Shown one piece after another: positions 35,165-44,905 of a stretch of 64,000 nt of DNA (positions are counted from its first letter, which is position 1; the number at the start of each line of letters is the position of its first letter). The notes below the pieces were generated by a model. It saw only the letters and a program-made list of their open reading frames with translations. It was not told the DNA's origin and ran no database searches. The stretch is from contig NZ_QKOE01000004.1 of assembly GCF_003226565.1 (NCBI RefSeq), positions 62,001 to 126,000 of the forward strand, given 5' to 3'. Position numbers and translations under genes: made by a program. The DNA is from Parazoarcus communis SWub3 = DSM 12120 (GTDB taxonomy: Bacteria; Pseudomonadota; Gammaproteobacteria; Burkholderiales; Rhodocyclaceae).

Positions 35165-36447
35165 TGCAGTTCTCCCACGATTTTTTCGAGTTCTACCAGT
35201 GCCAGCCGGGTGGCGACTTCGGTTTCGAGTATCTGAATCCGGGTGGCGATCAACTGTTCTTCCGCCTCCAGAACCGTATCGAAGTCGACCCGGTTGTTGG
35301 CGAAGGCGTTGCGCGCTGCATCCCGGGTTGCCGTCGCTTGTGGCAGCAGGCTTGCCATGAGCAGGTTCAGGCTTTCGCGTCCCGCCAGATAGGCGGCGTG
35401 GGCCCGGCCGAGTTCGCCTTCCAGGCTTGCCATTGCGGCCGTACGACGGGCATCGGCGGCGTCCAGCAGGTGTGCGGCCTCACGCTCGCGGGCGCGGCGT
35501 GCGGACTGCTGCAGGGGAATCATCATCTCCAGCATCAGATCCCATGAAGCGTCACCCCCCCTGGGTTGGTTGTTGGTGAGGCCGATGCTGAAGTCGGGGT
35601 AGCGATCGCGTCGGGTGCGGTCGCGTTCAAGCTGTGCAACTTCAACGGCGTGGGCTTCGGCCGCCAATGCAGGACTGGTGGCCCGCGCGATGTCCAGCAG
35701 GCCGGCGTAGGGCTGAAGCCTGGGCAGTGCCGGCGGGTCGAGCGGCAAAGCCAGGGCACTGCTGGCTGGGCGGGATAGCAGTGCGTTGAGCGCGGCTTGT
35801 GCGGCTTGACGTCGTTGCGCGATGGTGATGCTGGCCAGACGTCGACCGGTGATCTCACGCTGCGTGCGCAGCACCGCTTGCTGCGGTGCCAGACCCAGGC
35901 GATAGCGCGTCAGCGTGGTGTCCTCCAGTGCTTGCAGCAGCGCCAATGCATCGTCATTCAACATCTGTTCGCGGTCGGCAGCGTAGTAGCGCAGCCATGC
36001 GGTCTTGATCTCTGCGGCCAGATTCAACCAGGTTTGCGCCTGGGTCGCCTCCGCGCGCTCGGCGCGGGTCTGTGCTGCGCGACTGTCGAGTTCGCGCTTG
36101 CCCCAGGCGGGCAGGGGCTGGACGATGCGGTAGCGGGTTTCGCCGACCTGACCCGGTAGTATCGTGGTACCGCCTCCGCGCATCGAGTTGGTGACATCCA
36201 TCAACTCGATCTGGAAGCTCGGATCGGGCAGCGTTCCAGCGGCTTCTGCGCGTGCATGTGTGGCCTCGGTTTCCGCACGCTCGGCGGCCAGCGCCGGATT
36301 GTGCTGGCGGGCGTAGCTGAGCAACTCGGGCAGCGAAGCGCCAAGCGCGACCTCGGCTTGTGCTGGACTGCTACTCAGCGTCAGCAGGAGAACGCAGACT
36401 TGGGCCAATCGGCGGGAGACGGCGCTGTATCCGGCGCAGTGCTTCAT
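35161..36447 (-). CDS. cusC: Outer-membrane efflux protein CusC (TolC family)
   Basis: 428 aa from the ATG at 36447 with GAGG upstream. Signal peptide to about residue 32 (SSPAQAEVA). Two TolC-type repeats of long helices, e.g. LLSYARQHNPALAAERAETEATHARAEAAG and ARATSPALAAEAHAVEVAQLE. It forms the outer-membrane channel for CusBA. It overlaps cusB by 4 bp. Confidence 0.9.
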   Translation of the reverse strand: MKHCAGYSAVSRRLAQVCVLLLTLSSSPAQAEVALGASLPELLSYARQHNPALAAERAETEATHARAEAAGTLPDPSFQIELMDVTNSMRGGGTTILPGQVGETRYRIVQPLPAWGKRELDSRAAQTRAERAEATQAQTWLNLAAEIKTAWLRYYAADREQMLNDDALALLQALEDTTLTRYRLGLAPQQAVLRTQREITGRRLASITIAQRRQAAQAALNALLSRPASSALALPLDPPALPRLQPYAGLLDIARATSPALAAEAHAVEVAQLERDRTRRDRYPDFSIGLTNNQPRGGDASWDLMLEMMIPLQQSARRAREREAAHLLDAADARRTAAMASLEGELGRAHAAYLAGRESLNLLMASLLPQATATRDAARNAFANNRVDFDTVLEAEEQLIATRIQILETEVATRLALVELEKIVGELQ

Positions 36448-36576
36448 CGCAGCCACCTCGGGGCATATTGTTGTTTTGGAGACGCCCGCAGGTGTCGTTT
36501 GTGGCGGGGGTCTGGCAGTTGCCTGGTGGCGACCCGGGAGGTGGTCGAGCCTTGTCAGGCAGGCGGGGTGACAGGC

Positions 36577-36924
36577 TCAGGGCGCGAGTTCCAGCACCGT
36601 TACCGTATACACGCCGCCAATGCGATCCGCCGCGAACCGGATCTTGTCGCCACTTTTGAGCGTGTCCAGCATTGCCGGGTCTGCAGCGCGGAACACCATG
36701 GTCATCGGCGGCATGTCGAGTGCAGCGATCGGGCCATGACTGATGGTGATCTTGCCCGCACCCTTGTCGACCTTCTTTACCGTACCCTCGGCTAGTGCCG
36801 AACTGGCAGGTGCACTGTTGGCGGCGGGAGCATGGTGTCCGGCATGACTGTCGGTGGCGAGGGCAGCGTGACTGGTGAATGCAGCCAGAGCCGCGAGCAG
36901 GGAGAGGGTGTGGCGAGTGCGCAT
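36577..36924 (-). CDS. cusF: Periplasmic copper chaperone, CusF family, with Trp to Met change
   Basis: 115 aa with a signal peptide ending near AALATDS. The metal site reads ISHGPIAALDMPPMTMVF: the His and two Met ligands are kept, but the Trp that caps Cu(I) in E. coli CusF (NWPEMTM) is replaced by Met. The CusF domain fused to CusB in the same operon keeps the Trp. It should pass Cu(I) to CusB. A short His-rich segment (HAGHH) follows the signal peptide. Confidence 0.88.
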   Translation of the reverse strand: MRTRHTLSLLAALAAFTSHAALATDSHAGHHAPAANSAPASSALAEGTVKKVDKGAGKITISHGPIAALDMPPMTMVFRAADPAMLDTLKSGDKIRFAADRIGGVYTVTVLELAP

Positions 36925-37021
36925 GTGAGTAGCCTCGTGTTCGCTGGGTGTGCGTTGAAGTATGGTTCAGGGAGGGAAACGGCAAGCTGACGTACGGATG
37001 ACATTGGTGTCATCTGCGGGT

Positions 37022-37510
37022 TTATCTGACGATCAGCTGTCCTACCATGCCTGCCTGAAAATGTCCTGGAATCAGGCAGGCAAACTCGAACTCGCCGATG
37101 CGGTTGAAGGTCCAGATGATCTCGCCGGTGCCGCCCGGTTCGACATGCGCCATCCACGGTTCGTCATGTTCCATGCCGGGAAACTTGAGCATCATCTCTG
37201 CATGTTCGGCAAGGGCCGCCTGGGTGCCGATCACCATCTCGTGCATGACTTTGCCGGTGTTGTTGTGAACGAAGCGGATGGTCTCGCCCAAACGGATCTC
37301 GACTCGATCGGGTTCAAACCGCATGGCATCGGTCATCCTGATGGGAATTTCACGCTGGACCTCAGTTGCATCGCCGGCAATTCCCCACGGTTGTTGTTCC
37401 CTGATCAGGGGTTTCTGGGCGTGTGACGCGGGGCCGTGCGCCAGCAGGCTCTGACTGGTCAAGGTGAGGCCGAGGGTGAGGCATTGAATGAAAAAGAGAC
37501 GTCGGCTCAT
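37022..37510 (-). CDS. Periplasmic cupredoxin with type-1 copper site
   Basis: 162 aa, signal peptide to about residue 24. The cupredoxin fold shows all four type-1 copper ligands: H90 (KVMHEM), C145, H150 and M155 (ACLIPGHFQAGM). It resembles plastocyanin/azurin-like proteins (CopI type) found in copper-resistance operons of betaproteobacteria. It is probably a copper carrier or electron partner of the multicopper oxidase that precedes it by 45 bp. Confidence 0.87.
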   Translation of the reverse strand: MSRRLFFIQCLTLGLTLTSQSLLAHGPASHAQKPLIREQQPWGIAGDATEVQREIPIRMTDAMRFEPDRVEIRLGETIRFVHNNTGKVMHEMVIGTQAALAEHAEMMLKFPGMEHDEPWMAHVEPGGTGEIIWTFNRIGEFEFACLIPGHFQAGMVGQLIVR

Positions 37511-37555
37511 GCTGGTGTGCTCGCGAAGGGGGTAAGGACGGTCTGCGCGTCCTGC

Positions 37556-38944
37556 TCAGTGCCCATGATGTCCATGCGTATCCGGCTTGCGGACGTCGAG
37601 CTCCGTTGCCGGCTGAGCTGGTTTGCCATCGGTGTCCTTGCGTGCGGGTTCGCCGATCGCCCCGTGCCACTCATGCGCCACGGTGCCGGCGGGGTGCTTG
37701 AACCAGCCCGGGTCGGAATAGTCGCCCGGTTTCTGGTCTCGCCTGACCTTCAGCACGGTAAACATGCCGCCCATCTCGATTGCACCAAACGGCCCCTGGC
37801 CGGTCATCATCGGCAGGGTCTGTTCGGGCAGGGGCATTTCCATTTCGCCCATGTCAGCCATGCCGCGCTCGCCCATTACCATGTATTCGGGTTCCGCCTG
37901 ATGGATGCGGCCGACCAGACCACGATGGTCGATGCCGATCAGGGTGGGGACGTCATGACCCATCGGGTTCATGGTGTGGTGTGACTTGTGGCAATGCATT
38001 GCCCAGTCGCCTTCCTCGTCGGCAATGAATTCGATCTGGCGCATCTGGCCGACCGCGATGTCGGTGGTGACTTCCGGCCAGCGCGACTCTGGCCGCGTGG
38101 GCCCACCATCGGTACCGGTAACCTCGAACTCGTGGCCGTGGATATGGATGGGATGATTGGTCATGGTCAGGTTGCCGACCCGAACCCTTACGCGGTCACC
38201 CTTGCGTACGTTCAGGGTGTCGATACCGGGAAAGGCCCGGCTGTTCCAGGTCCACAGGTTGAAGTCGGTCATTGTGTTGACCTTCGGCACCAGGCTGCCC
38301 GGATCGATATCGAAGGCGTTGAGGAGGAAGCAGAAATCCCGATCGGCATCGCTGATGTGGGGGTGACGCTGGCGTGGATGGGTGACCCAGAAGCCCATCA
38401 TGCCCATGGCCATCTGAACCATCTCGTCGGCGTGCGGGTGATACATGAAGGTGCCGGGCCGGCGGGCGGTGAATTCATAGACGAAGGTTTTGCCCGGCGG
38501 AATCTGGGGTTGAGTCAGGCCGCCAACGCCGTCCATGCCGTTGGGCAGGCGCTGGCCATGCCAGTGCACCGAGGTGTGCTCGGGCAGGCGGTTGGTGACA
38601 AATAGGCGTACCCGGTCGCCTTCGACCACTTCGATGGTGGGACCGGGCGATTGACCGTTGTAGCCCCAAAGGCGCGCCACCATGCCCGGTGCAATCTCGC
38701 GTTCGACGGGTTCGGCGACAAGGTGAAACTCCTTGACGCCCTGGTTCATGCGCCACGGTGCCGTCCAGCCATTGAGCGTGACGACCGGGTTGTAGGGGCG
38801 GCCGCTGGGGGGTGTCAGCGGCGGGGCAGTTTGCGCCGAGTGCTGGATCGCCGGTTCGGGCAGGGCGGCTATTGCAACCCTGCTGACACTGGCTGCGGCG
38901 ACGGCGCCGAGGGTGGCATGGCCGAGGAATCGACGTCTGTCCAT
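37556..38944 (-). CDS. Multicopper oxidase, CopA/CueO type (Tat-exported)
   Basis: 462 aa from the ATG at 38944 (GGAGG 11 nt upstream). Twin-arginine signal MDRRRFLGHATLGA. All copper motifs are present: SVHWHGQRLP, YHPHADEM, HPIHIHGHEFEV and MHCHKSHHTMNPMGH, giving the type-1 and trinuclear centres. A Met-rich segment (GERGMADMGEMEMPLPEQ) may be a Cu(I) substrate site, and the tail is HGHHGH. It should oxidise Cu(I) to less toxic Cu(II) in the periplasm. It lies 4 bp after the TolC-like gene. Confidence 0.92.
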   Translation of the reverse strand: MDRRRFLGHATLGAVAAASVSRVAIAALPEPAIQHSAQTAPPLTPPSGRPYNPVVTLNGWTAPWRMNQGVKEFHLVAEPVEREIAPGMVARLWGYNGQSPGPTIEVVEGDRVRLFVTNRLPEHTSVHWHGQRLPNGMDGVGGLTQPQIPPGKTFVYEFTARRPGTFMYHPHADEMVQMAMGMMGFWVTHPRQRHPHISDADRDFCFLLNAFDIDPGSLVPKVNTMTDFNLWTWNSRAFPGIDTLNVRKGDRVRVRVGNLTMTNHPIHIHGHEFEVTGTDGGPTRPESRWPEVTTDIAVGQMRQIEFIADEEGDWAMHCHKSHHTMNPMGHDVPTLIGIDHRGLVGRIHQAEPEYMVMGERGMADMGEMEMPLPEQTLPMMTGQGPFGAIEMGGMFTVLKVRRDQKPGDYSDPGWFKHPAGTVAHEWHGAIGEPARKDTDGKPAQPATELDVRKPDTHGHHGH

Positions 38945-38948
38945 GGGT

Positions 38949-40265
38949 TCAGTGACCTCCGGCCGAAGCGTTGGTGGATTTTCCGGCGCTGCCGACGGCG
39001 TCGGCACCTGTGTAGTTGCCGCCAGCCAGCACGGCCTGGAGCTGGGCGTGCGCGCGCCAGAAGTCGCGTTGCGCCATGATTGCGGCAGCCTCGCTGGCGA
39101 GTCGTGCGCGCGCGGCGATAAGCAGGTCCCAGGTGCTTTTGAGCATGCCGTTGTAGCGCAGCAGGGTCTCTTCCTGAGCCGCACGGGCAAGGCGGTGAGC
39201 GTCCGCGGCGGCCAGCGCGAGTTCGTGGGTAAGGCGATACTGGTGATAGGCCTCGCGGACCTGCGAGCGGATGGTCACCGCAAGGGTGTGGGCTTCTGCG
39301 TCGAGTCGTGCTGCCCGCTCGGCGTCGTGGCTGAAAACGGTATGGCGTCGGTCAAGCACGGGGGCGGTGAGGGCTCGGGGCCCAGCGTGTCCCGGGTCAT
39401 CTGTATCGGGAGCCAAGGCGCCCAGTGCGGCCTCGACGGCTTGCTTCCAGTCGTCGCGGGCACGTTGGCTCAGGCCACGCGCGGCCTGCTCGCTGGCATA
39501 GCGGCTCAGGCTGAGTTGCGGGTGCTGACGCAGTGCGCGGGCTTCGAGATCGGCTTCAGGCGGCGTGGCAAGGGGCGGTGCGGGCAGACTGTCCGGCAAG
39601 GTCGGTGCCGCGTTCTCTCCCCAGCTGCCGAGCCACCGGATCAGGGCCTCGGTGGCCGAGTTGTCTGCCTGGCGCGCGCGCGCCAGTGCCTGTCCGGCCT
39701 CGTGTTGTGCGAGCTGTTCGCGCAGCAGACGGTCCTGTCCCCAGTTGCCCACCTGCACCATGCGTAGTGCCAGTTCGGCCGCAACGCCGGCAATATCCAC
39801 TTCCCTTGTTGCCAGTGCCAGTGCCTGCCGCGCAGCAATGGCGTCGATCCACGCCAGTTCCAGATCGCGGGCAAACTCCACCACGGCGATGTCGGCGCGG
39901 GCGCGCTCGATCGTGTTCAAGTCGATGCTGGCAAAGAGCGCCGGGCGGTTGCTCAATGCACTGCGCAACAGGTCGCGGAACGCTGCGGGTTGCCCAGGTG
40001 CTGGAGCTGCTGTCGAGGGGGGCTGGTTGGCGGCCTCCCACTTGAGAATGTCGATATGGCCGCGGGACATGGCGCCGACCTGATCGTTCGCGTCGCGCCA
40101 GCCACGTTCGCCCAGCACTGCCGGTGGGGCAACACGCTGGGGCAGTGGCGTGTAGAAAGGGGGCGGCACCGGCACATCCGGATCGTATGCCACGTTGGCG
40201 CCGGCCGCTGCGGGGGGCAGCAGCCCGGCGAGGGTCAGGGCTGCGAGGGCGACGGATCTGTTCAA
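38949..40265 (-). CDS. TolC-family outer-membrane protein leading the copper operon
   Basis: 438 aa. The start is TTG at 40265, backed by AGGAG at 8 nt and a signal peptide (LAGLLPPAAAGANVA). Long-helix TolC features appear throughout the second half. It is paired with a multicopper oxidase, as CopB-like or PcoB-like outer proteins are, but the fold is TolC. It is distinct from cusC downstream. It is the first gene of the seven-gene copper run, about 100 bp behind the CusR-like box. Confidence 0.85.
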   Translation of the reverse strand: MNRSVALAALTLAGLLPPAAAGANVAYDPDVPVPPPFYTPLPQRVAPPAVLGERGWRDANDQVGAMSRGHIDILKWEAANQPPSTAAPAPGQPAAFRDLLRSALSNRPALFASIDLNTIERARADIAVVEFARDLELAWIDAIAARQALALATREVDIAGVAAELALRMVQVGNWGQDRLLREQLAQHEAGQALARARQADNSATEALIRWLGSWGENAAPTLPDSLPAPPLATPPEADLEARALRQHPQLSLSRYASEQAARGLSQRARDDWKQAVEAALGALAPDTDDPGHAGPRALTAPVLDRRHTVFSHDAERAARLDAEAHTLAVTIRSQVREAYHQYRLTHELALAAADAHRLARAAQEETLLRYNGMLKSTWDLLIAARARLASEAAAIMAQRDFWRAHAQLQAVLAGGNYTGADAVGSAGKSTNASAGGH

Positions 40266-40366
40266 GGGCGGCTCCTGTTGCAGGCGACGGCAACGGTGTC
40301 AATCCGTCGCAGCGATCATGGTGCCGCCATCTTGCAGCGAAGCCCCTTACCGCATGCTGAGGCGGG

Positions 40367-40384
40367 GATTACAAGCTTGTAATC
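40367..40384. promoter_or_regulatory. Perfect 18-bp palindrome, CusR/CopR-type box
   Basis: GATTACAAGCTTGTAATC lies 102 bp upstream of the first gene of the copper operon. It matches the ATTACA-N-TGTAAT pattern of copper-responsive OmpR-type regulators (cop/pco boxes). A second, imperfect copy precedes the cusRS-like genes (44906-44923). Confidence 0.65.
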
Positions 40385-40415
40385 TGGCGCTTGTACTTCG
40401 TCCGGAGCCCGTGCC

Positions 40416-40862
40416 TCAGGGCTTGCCGAAGCGGCGTCTCGCTGGAGCAGGATGGCACTCTGGACAGCTTGGGGCGGGGGCGTCGAGGTCGGCCAGAATC
40501 GGGCAGTCGGGCCGGTCGTCGCCGTGGCAGCGTTCGGCCAGGGTGCGCAGGGTGGCAACCATGCCTTGAAGTTCGGCGATCTTGCGCTCAAGCACTTGAA
40601 CGTGATTTAGCGCAATGCGCTTGACGTCTGCGCTTGCCCGACCCTGATCCCGCCATAGGGCGAGCAGTTCGCCAATGTGCTCGACGGCAAAGCCGAGATC
40701 GCGGGCGCGGCGGATGAACTGCAGCACGTGGACGTCGTCGTCGGTATAGTCGCGATAGCCTGAGGCGGTGCGATGTGCCGCAGGAATCAGGCCGATCGAC
40801 TCGTAGTAGCGGATCATCTTGGCCGATACGCCTGAGGCGTCGGCCGCTTTGCCGATGTTCAT
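40416..40862 (-). CDS. cueR: Cu(I)-responsive MerR-family regulator CueR
   Basis: 148 aa. MerR winged helix MNIGKAADASGVSAKMIRYYESIGLIPAAHRTASGYRDY, dimer helix and a metal loop with C112 and C120 (RCHGDDRPDCPI), the same positions as in E. coli CueR. The tail has extra Cys (SCPECHP). It begins 4 bp after copA, so both are co-transcribed. It should activate the copA and copZ-like promoters at 43372-43402 and 43652-43682. Confidence 0.94.
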   Translation of the reverse strand: MNIGKAADASGVSAKMIRYYESIGLIPAAHRTASGYRDYTDDDVHVLQFIRRARDLGFAVEHIGELLALWRDQGRASADVKRIALNHVQVLERKIAELQGMVATLRTLAERCHGDDRPDCPILADLDAPAPSCPECHPAPARRRFGKP

Positions 40863-40866
40863 CGGG

Positions 40867-43338
40867 TCAGGCCTCCCTTGCGTCGAAGTAGCGCAGGCGC
40901 AAGGCGTTGCCGAGCACGAACACGCTCGACATCGACATGGCTGCGGCAGCAAACACCGGTGACAGCAGGGCGCCGTAGGCCGGGTAGAAGACACCGGCAG
41001 CCAGCGGAATCAGCGCGGTGTTGTAGGCGAAGGCCCAGAACAGGTTCTGGCGGATATTGCGCATCGTTGCCCGAGACAGCGCGATGGCGCGTGCCACGCC
41101 TTTGAGGTCGCCGGACATCAGCACCACATCGGCACTCTCGATGGCGACATCGGTGCCGGTACCAATGGCGATTCCCACATCGGCTTCGGCCAGGGCGGGC
41201 GCATCGTTGATGCCGTCGCCGACAAAGGCGACACGGCGGGTGGCCTGTTGGCGCAACTGTTGCAGCGCGGCCACCTTGCCATCCGGCAGCACTTGCGCAA
41301 TCACCTCGTCGATCCCGGCCTGGCGGGCAATGGCTTGCGCGGTGCGGGCATTGTCGCCGGTGATCATCGCCACTTTCAGTCCCATTGCATGCAGTGCCCG
41401 TACCGCCTCGACCGAGGTCGGCTTGAGCGGGTCGGCAACCGCGATGATGGCGGCCAGCCGGCCGTCGATTGCGGCATACAGTGGGCTCTTGCCTTCGTCG
41501 CCCAGGCGCTCGGCGGTGGCGGCAAATACGCCCAGATCCAGCCCGAGCTGCTGCATCAGGCGGTCGGCGCCGATCTCGACCCGGCGCCCGCCAACAATGG
41601 CGCGCACACCGTACCCTGCGCTGGCCTCGAAGCCGTCTGCCTCATCCAGCTCGAGACCCGTCGCTGCGGCTGCGGCAACGATGGCCTCGGCGATCGGGTG
41701 CTCGGAGCGGCGTTCGACCGCCGCAATCAGGGCCAGCACCTGATTGCGGCTGAAGCCATCCGTGGTGTCCAGGTCGGTCAGCGTCGGCCGCCCCAGCGTC
41801 AGGGTGCCGGTCTTGTCCAGTGCCACCACGCCCGCGTCACGCAGCAACTGCAGGGCGTTGCCCTGGCGAAACAGAATGCCCAGCTGTGCTGCACGGCCGG
41901 TGGCAACCATGATCGAGGTCGGCGTGGCGAGCCCCATGGCGCACGGGCAGGCGACGATCAGCACCGCAACCGCATTGACCAGTGCGAAACTGAGCGCCGG
42001 GGCCGGCCCAGACACCAGCCAGATGAGAAACGTCAGCAGGGCAACGCCCATCACCACCGGTACGAATACCATGGTCACCTTGTCGACCAGGGCCTGGATC
42101 GGCAGTTTGGCGCCCTGAGCCGCTTCCACCATGTGGATGATCTGCGCCAGCACCGTGTCGCCGCCGACCTGGGTGGCTCGGAAACGGAAGGCGCCGCGGC
42201 TGTTCAGGGTGCCACCGACGACGCGGCTGCCCGTGGATTTTTCGACCGGCAAGGGCTCGCCAGTGATCATCGACTCGTCAACGAAGGACGTGCCCTCAGT
42301 GACCTCTCCATCGACCGCGATCTTGTCACCGGGGCGGACATCCAGGATGTCGCCGACCACGATCTGCTCGATGGGCAGTTCGGCAGGGGGGGCATCGCGC
42401 ACCACCCGCGCGGTACGCGGCTGGATGCGCATCAGCCGCTGGATGGCCTCGCTGGTGCGGCCCCGGGCACGTGCTTCGAGCAGGCGACCAATCAGGATCA
42501 GGGTGACGATGACGGCGGCCGCCTCGTAATAGACATTGACCGTGCCCTCGGGCAGCACGCCGGGCAGAAAGGTGGCGACGACCGAGTATCCCCACGCGGC
42601 GCTGGTGCCCATGGCCACCAGCGCGTTCATGTCGGGGGCGCCGCGCAGCAGCGCGGGCACGCCCTTCTTGAAAAAGCGCAGGCCGGGACCGAACAGCACG
42701 GCTGAAGTCAGCACGAACTGCAGCCATTGGCTTTCGCGGTGACCGATATGGTGCATGACCCAGTCGTGCATGCCCGGAATCAGGTGCGAGCCCATCTCCA
42801 GCACGAACACCGGCAGGGTCAGCAGGGCTGCGATCCATACCGCCCGCTGCAGTTGTGCGCGCTCTGCCGCAGCGTCTGCCGCACGCCGGTCCTCACTGAC
42901 TTCTGCGCTTGGGCGGGCACCAAAGCCGGCCTTGGCGATGCTGGCAACCAGGGACGCGACCGGTACCTTGCCAATGGTCTGGATCGTGGCACGGTGCGCC
43001 GCCAGATTGACATTGGCGTCGATCACCCCCGGAACCCGGCGCAGCACCCGCTCCACCCGACCGACACAGGCCGCGCAGCTCATGCCCTCGATGTCCAGGG
43101 TCAGGGTGTCGCGTCGTACCGTATAGCCGGCCTTCTCAACCGCTTCGGCCAGCACGGCAAAGCCGACCTCGGGGGCCGCGGTGACGGTTGCGGTTTCGCT
43201 GGCGAGATTGACACTGGCGGAACTGACGCCGCTGACCTTCAGCAGTGCCTTTTCGACATGGGCGACGCAGGATGCGCAGCTCATGCCTCCAACCTGCAGT
43301 GCCCACACCTTGCCGGCTGCCGGGGCGATCGCATTCAT
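40867..43338 (-). CDS. copA: Cu(I)-exporting P1B-type ATPase CopA
   Basis: 823 aa. Two N-terminal HMA domains (GMSCASC about residue 18 and GMSCAACV about 86), eight membrane helices with the ion-binding CPC in [13 protein letters not shown], phosphorylation motif DKTGTLT, TGE loop and [20 protein letters not shown]. It pumps Cu(I) from cytoplasm to periplasm. The promoter is a textbook CueR-type one. It is co-transcribed with cueR. Confidence 0.95.
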   Translation of the reverse strand: MNAIAPAAGKVWALQVGGMSCASCVAHVEKALLKVSGVSSASVNLASETATVTAAPEVGFAVLAEAVEKAGYTVRRDTLTLDIEGMSCAACVGRVERVLRRVPGVIDANVNLAAHRATIQTIGKVPVASLVASIAKAGFGARPSAEVSEDRRAADAAAERAQLQRAVWIAALLTLPVFVLEMGSHLIPGMHDWVMHHIGHRESQWLQFVLTSAVLFGPGLRFFKKGVPALLRGAPDMNALVAMGTSAAWGYSVVATFLPGVLPEGTVNVYYEAAAVIVTLILIGRLLEARARGRTSEAIQRLMRIQPRTARVVRDAPPAELPIEQIVVGDILDVRPGDKIAVDGEVTEGTSFVDESMITGEPLPVEKSTGSRVVGGTLNSRGAFRFRATQVGGDTVLAQIIHMVEAAQGAKLPIQALVDKVTMVFVPVVMGVALLTFLIWLVSGPAPALSFALVNAVAVLIVACPCAMGLATPTSIMVATGRAAQLGILFRQGNALQLLRDAGVVALDKTGTLTLGRPTLTDLDTTDGFSRNQVLALIAAVERRSEHPIAEAIVAAAAATGLELDEADGFEASAGYGVRAIVGGRRVEIGADRLMQQLGLDLGVFAATAERLGDEGKSPLYAAIDGRLAAIIAVADPLKPTSVEAVRALHAMGLKVAMITGDNARTAQAIARQAGIDEVIAQVLPDGKVAALQQLRQQATRRVAFVGDGINDAPALAEADVGIAIGTGTDVAIESADVVLMSGDLKGVARAIALSRATMRNIRQNLFWAFAYNTALIPLAAGVFYPAYGALLSPVFAAAAMSMSSVFVLGNALRLRYFDAREA

Positions 43339-43371
43339 GGAAATGACCTCAGGACGATGGTGGACAATTGA

Positions 43372-43402
43372 AGCTTAGACCTTCCTGTCATTGGAAGGTC
43401 AA
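43372..43402 (-). promoter_or_regulatory. CueR-dependent promoter of copA
   Basis: The minus strand has TTGACC (-35, 43397-43402), a 19-bp spacer and TAAGCT (-10, 43372-43377). A perfect dyad GACCTTCC-N7-GGAAGGTC (43378-43400) fills the spacer. Overlong spacer plus this dyad is the signature of MerR-family activation and closely matches E. coli copA. Confidence 0.9.
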
Positions 43403-43407
43403 GCGTG

Positions 43408-43608
43408 TCATGCATGGGGGGTGGCTGGATAACCGGCTTCGCCAATGATGTGGATGAGCGCGTCCGCCACCAGGCCGGATTCGACGGTAAGCTTGCCGGC
43501 CGAAATGTCGATCTCCACCATGGCCGACGGATCGGCGGCCTTGATCCGATCGACGATCTTGCTCGCGCAGCCGCCACAGCGTACGCCCCGAACCTGAAAC
43601 ACCTGCAT
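43408..43608 (-). CDS. copZ: CopZ-like heavy-metal-associated (HMA) domain protein
   Basis: 66 aa, a single HMA domain with the Cu-binding pair C11-G-G-C14 (RGVRCGGCASK). AAGGAG precedes the ATG at 43608. It is a cytoplasmic copper chaperone for CopA. It has its own CueR-like operator. Confidence 0.87.
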   Translation of the reverse strand: MQVFQVRGVRCGGCASKIVDRIKAADPSAMVEIDISAGKLTVESGLVADALIHIIGEAGYPATPHA

Positions 43609-43651
43609 GATGCTCTCCTTGCGAAATGACCGGTACCGCACCGGCTGCTAC

Positions 43652-43682
43652 AGTCTCTTCCTTGCCATGATGGGAAGGTCAA
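43652..43682 (-). promoter_or_regulatory. Second CueR-like operator between copZ-like gene and beta-lactamase-family gene
   Basis: The minus strand has TTGACC (43677-43682) and the dyad CCTTCC-N7-GCAAGG, one mismatch from perfect. A 19-bp spacer would place a poor -10 (GAGACT). On the plus strand the same bases (GGGAAGG) form the ribosome site of the gene at 43688. Confidence 0.65.
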
Positions 43683-43687
43683 CAGCA

Positions 43688-44899
43688 ATGAATGCAGGTC
43701 TCAGCAAGTGCTTCAGCGGGTTTGCGTTGATGCTCTGTCTTGCCCCGGTGTGTGCCGGCCAATTTGCGGCTGTGGGCACGCCTGATGTCACCGAACGGCT
43801 CGCAGGCGTTGTCGACGGCGTGGTTCGTCCGCTGATGCAGGCCCATGATGTACCCGGTGTCGCTGTTGCGGTGAGCGTGGCGGGGCAGCAGTACTACTTC
43901 AACCATGGTGTGACGGCGCTCGAGGGCGGGGCTGCGGTTTCCGAACACACCTTGTTCGAGATCGGTTCGCTGAGCAAGACCTTCACTGCCACCTTGGTTG
44001 CGCTGGCTGCCGAAGAGGCGGCGCTGGAGCTCGAGGATCCGGCCAGCCGGCATCTACCGGCCCTGGCGGGAAGTCGCTTTGACCATATCACCGTGCTCCA
44101 GCTTGGTACCTACACGGCAGGTGGCCTGCCCCTGCAGTTCCCGGACGAGGTCAAGGACGAGGCGGGGATGGTCCGCTACTATCGCGGCTGGCAGGCGAGC
44201 TACGAACCTGGCTCCCATCGCTTGTACTCCAACCCCAGCCTCGGCTTGTTCGGACACCTGGCGGCACAAAGTCTGGGGCAGGCGTTTGAGGATGCGATGA
44301 TGCAGCGGGTGTTTGCTCCGCTGGCGATGAAGGACAGCCATTACGCTGTTCCGGTCGATCGTCTGGCCGATTACGCCTGGGGCCACGACAGGGAGGGCCG
44401 TCCCTTGCGGGTCCGTCCTGGCGTGTTCGATGCCGAAGCCTATGGTGTGAAGTCCAGCGCTGCCGACCTGCTGCGCTTTGTCGATGCCCAACTGGGCAAT
44501 ATCGAGGTGGATGCCGCGCTGGTACGCGCAATGCGCGCCACCCGAATGGGCTATGTTCAGATCGAAGCGATGACCCAGGGGCTGGGCTGGGAGCACTATC
44601 CTTATCCGGTGTCGCTGGCACAACTGCAGGCGGGGAATGCCGCCCAGATCGTGCTGGAGGCACAGCCTGCCGTCCGTCTGCAGCCGCCATCGCCGGCTGC
44701 GGAGGATCGTCTGTTCAACAAGACTGGGGCGACGAACGGGTTTGGTGCTTACGTCGTGTTTGTGCCCGCGCAGCGTACAGGCGTGGTCTTCCTGGCCAAT
44801 CGAAACCTGCCCACGCCGGTTCGTGTACAGGCGGTGCACACCATCCTGCAGGCGCTCCATGGCGTGGATGCGAGGGCTGCGGCCCCGACGCCACGCTGA
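43688..44899 (+). CDS. Class C beta-lactamase-family serine hydrolase (AmpC-like)
   Basis: 403 aa from the ATG at 43688; signal peptide to about residue 24 (APVCAG). All three catalytic elements are present: S94-L-S-K97, Y180-S-N182 and K345-T-G347, as in AmpC. Length is slightly over the class C norm (about 380-390). It may be a true cephalosporinase or a related peptidase/esterase. It lies inside the copper island, divergent from copZ, with no ampR beside it. Confidence 0.85.
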   Translation: MNAGLSKCFSGFALMLCLAPVCAGQFAAVGTPDVTERLAGVVDGVVRPLMQAHDVPGVAVAVSVAGQQYYFNHGVTALEGGAAVSEHTLFEIGSLSKTFTATLVALAAEEAALELEDPASRHLPALAGSRFDHITVLQLGTYTAGGLPLQFPDEVKDEAGMVRYYRGWQASYEPGSHRLYSNPSLGLFGHLAAQSLGQAFEDAMMQRVFAPLAMKDSHYAVPVDRLADYAWGHDREGRPLRVRPGVFDAEAYGVKSSAADLLRFVDAQLGNIEVDAALVRAMRATRMGYVQIEAMTQGLGWEHYPYPVSLAQLQAGNAAQIVLEAQPAVRLQPPSPAAEDRLFNKTGATNGFGAYVVFVPAQRTGVVFLANRNLPTPVRVQAVHTILQALHGVDARAAAPTPR

Positions 44900-44905
44900 C
44901 GGCCG

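Noticed and set aside
38945-39190. N-terminal extension of the multicopper oxidase by 82 residues
   Set aside because: The Tat signal begins at the ATG at 38944; the extension lies within the TolC-like gene.
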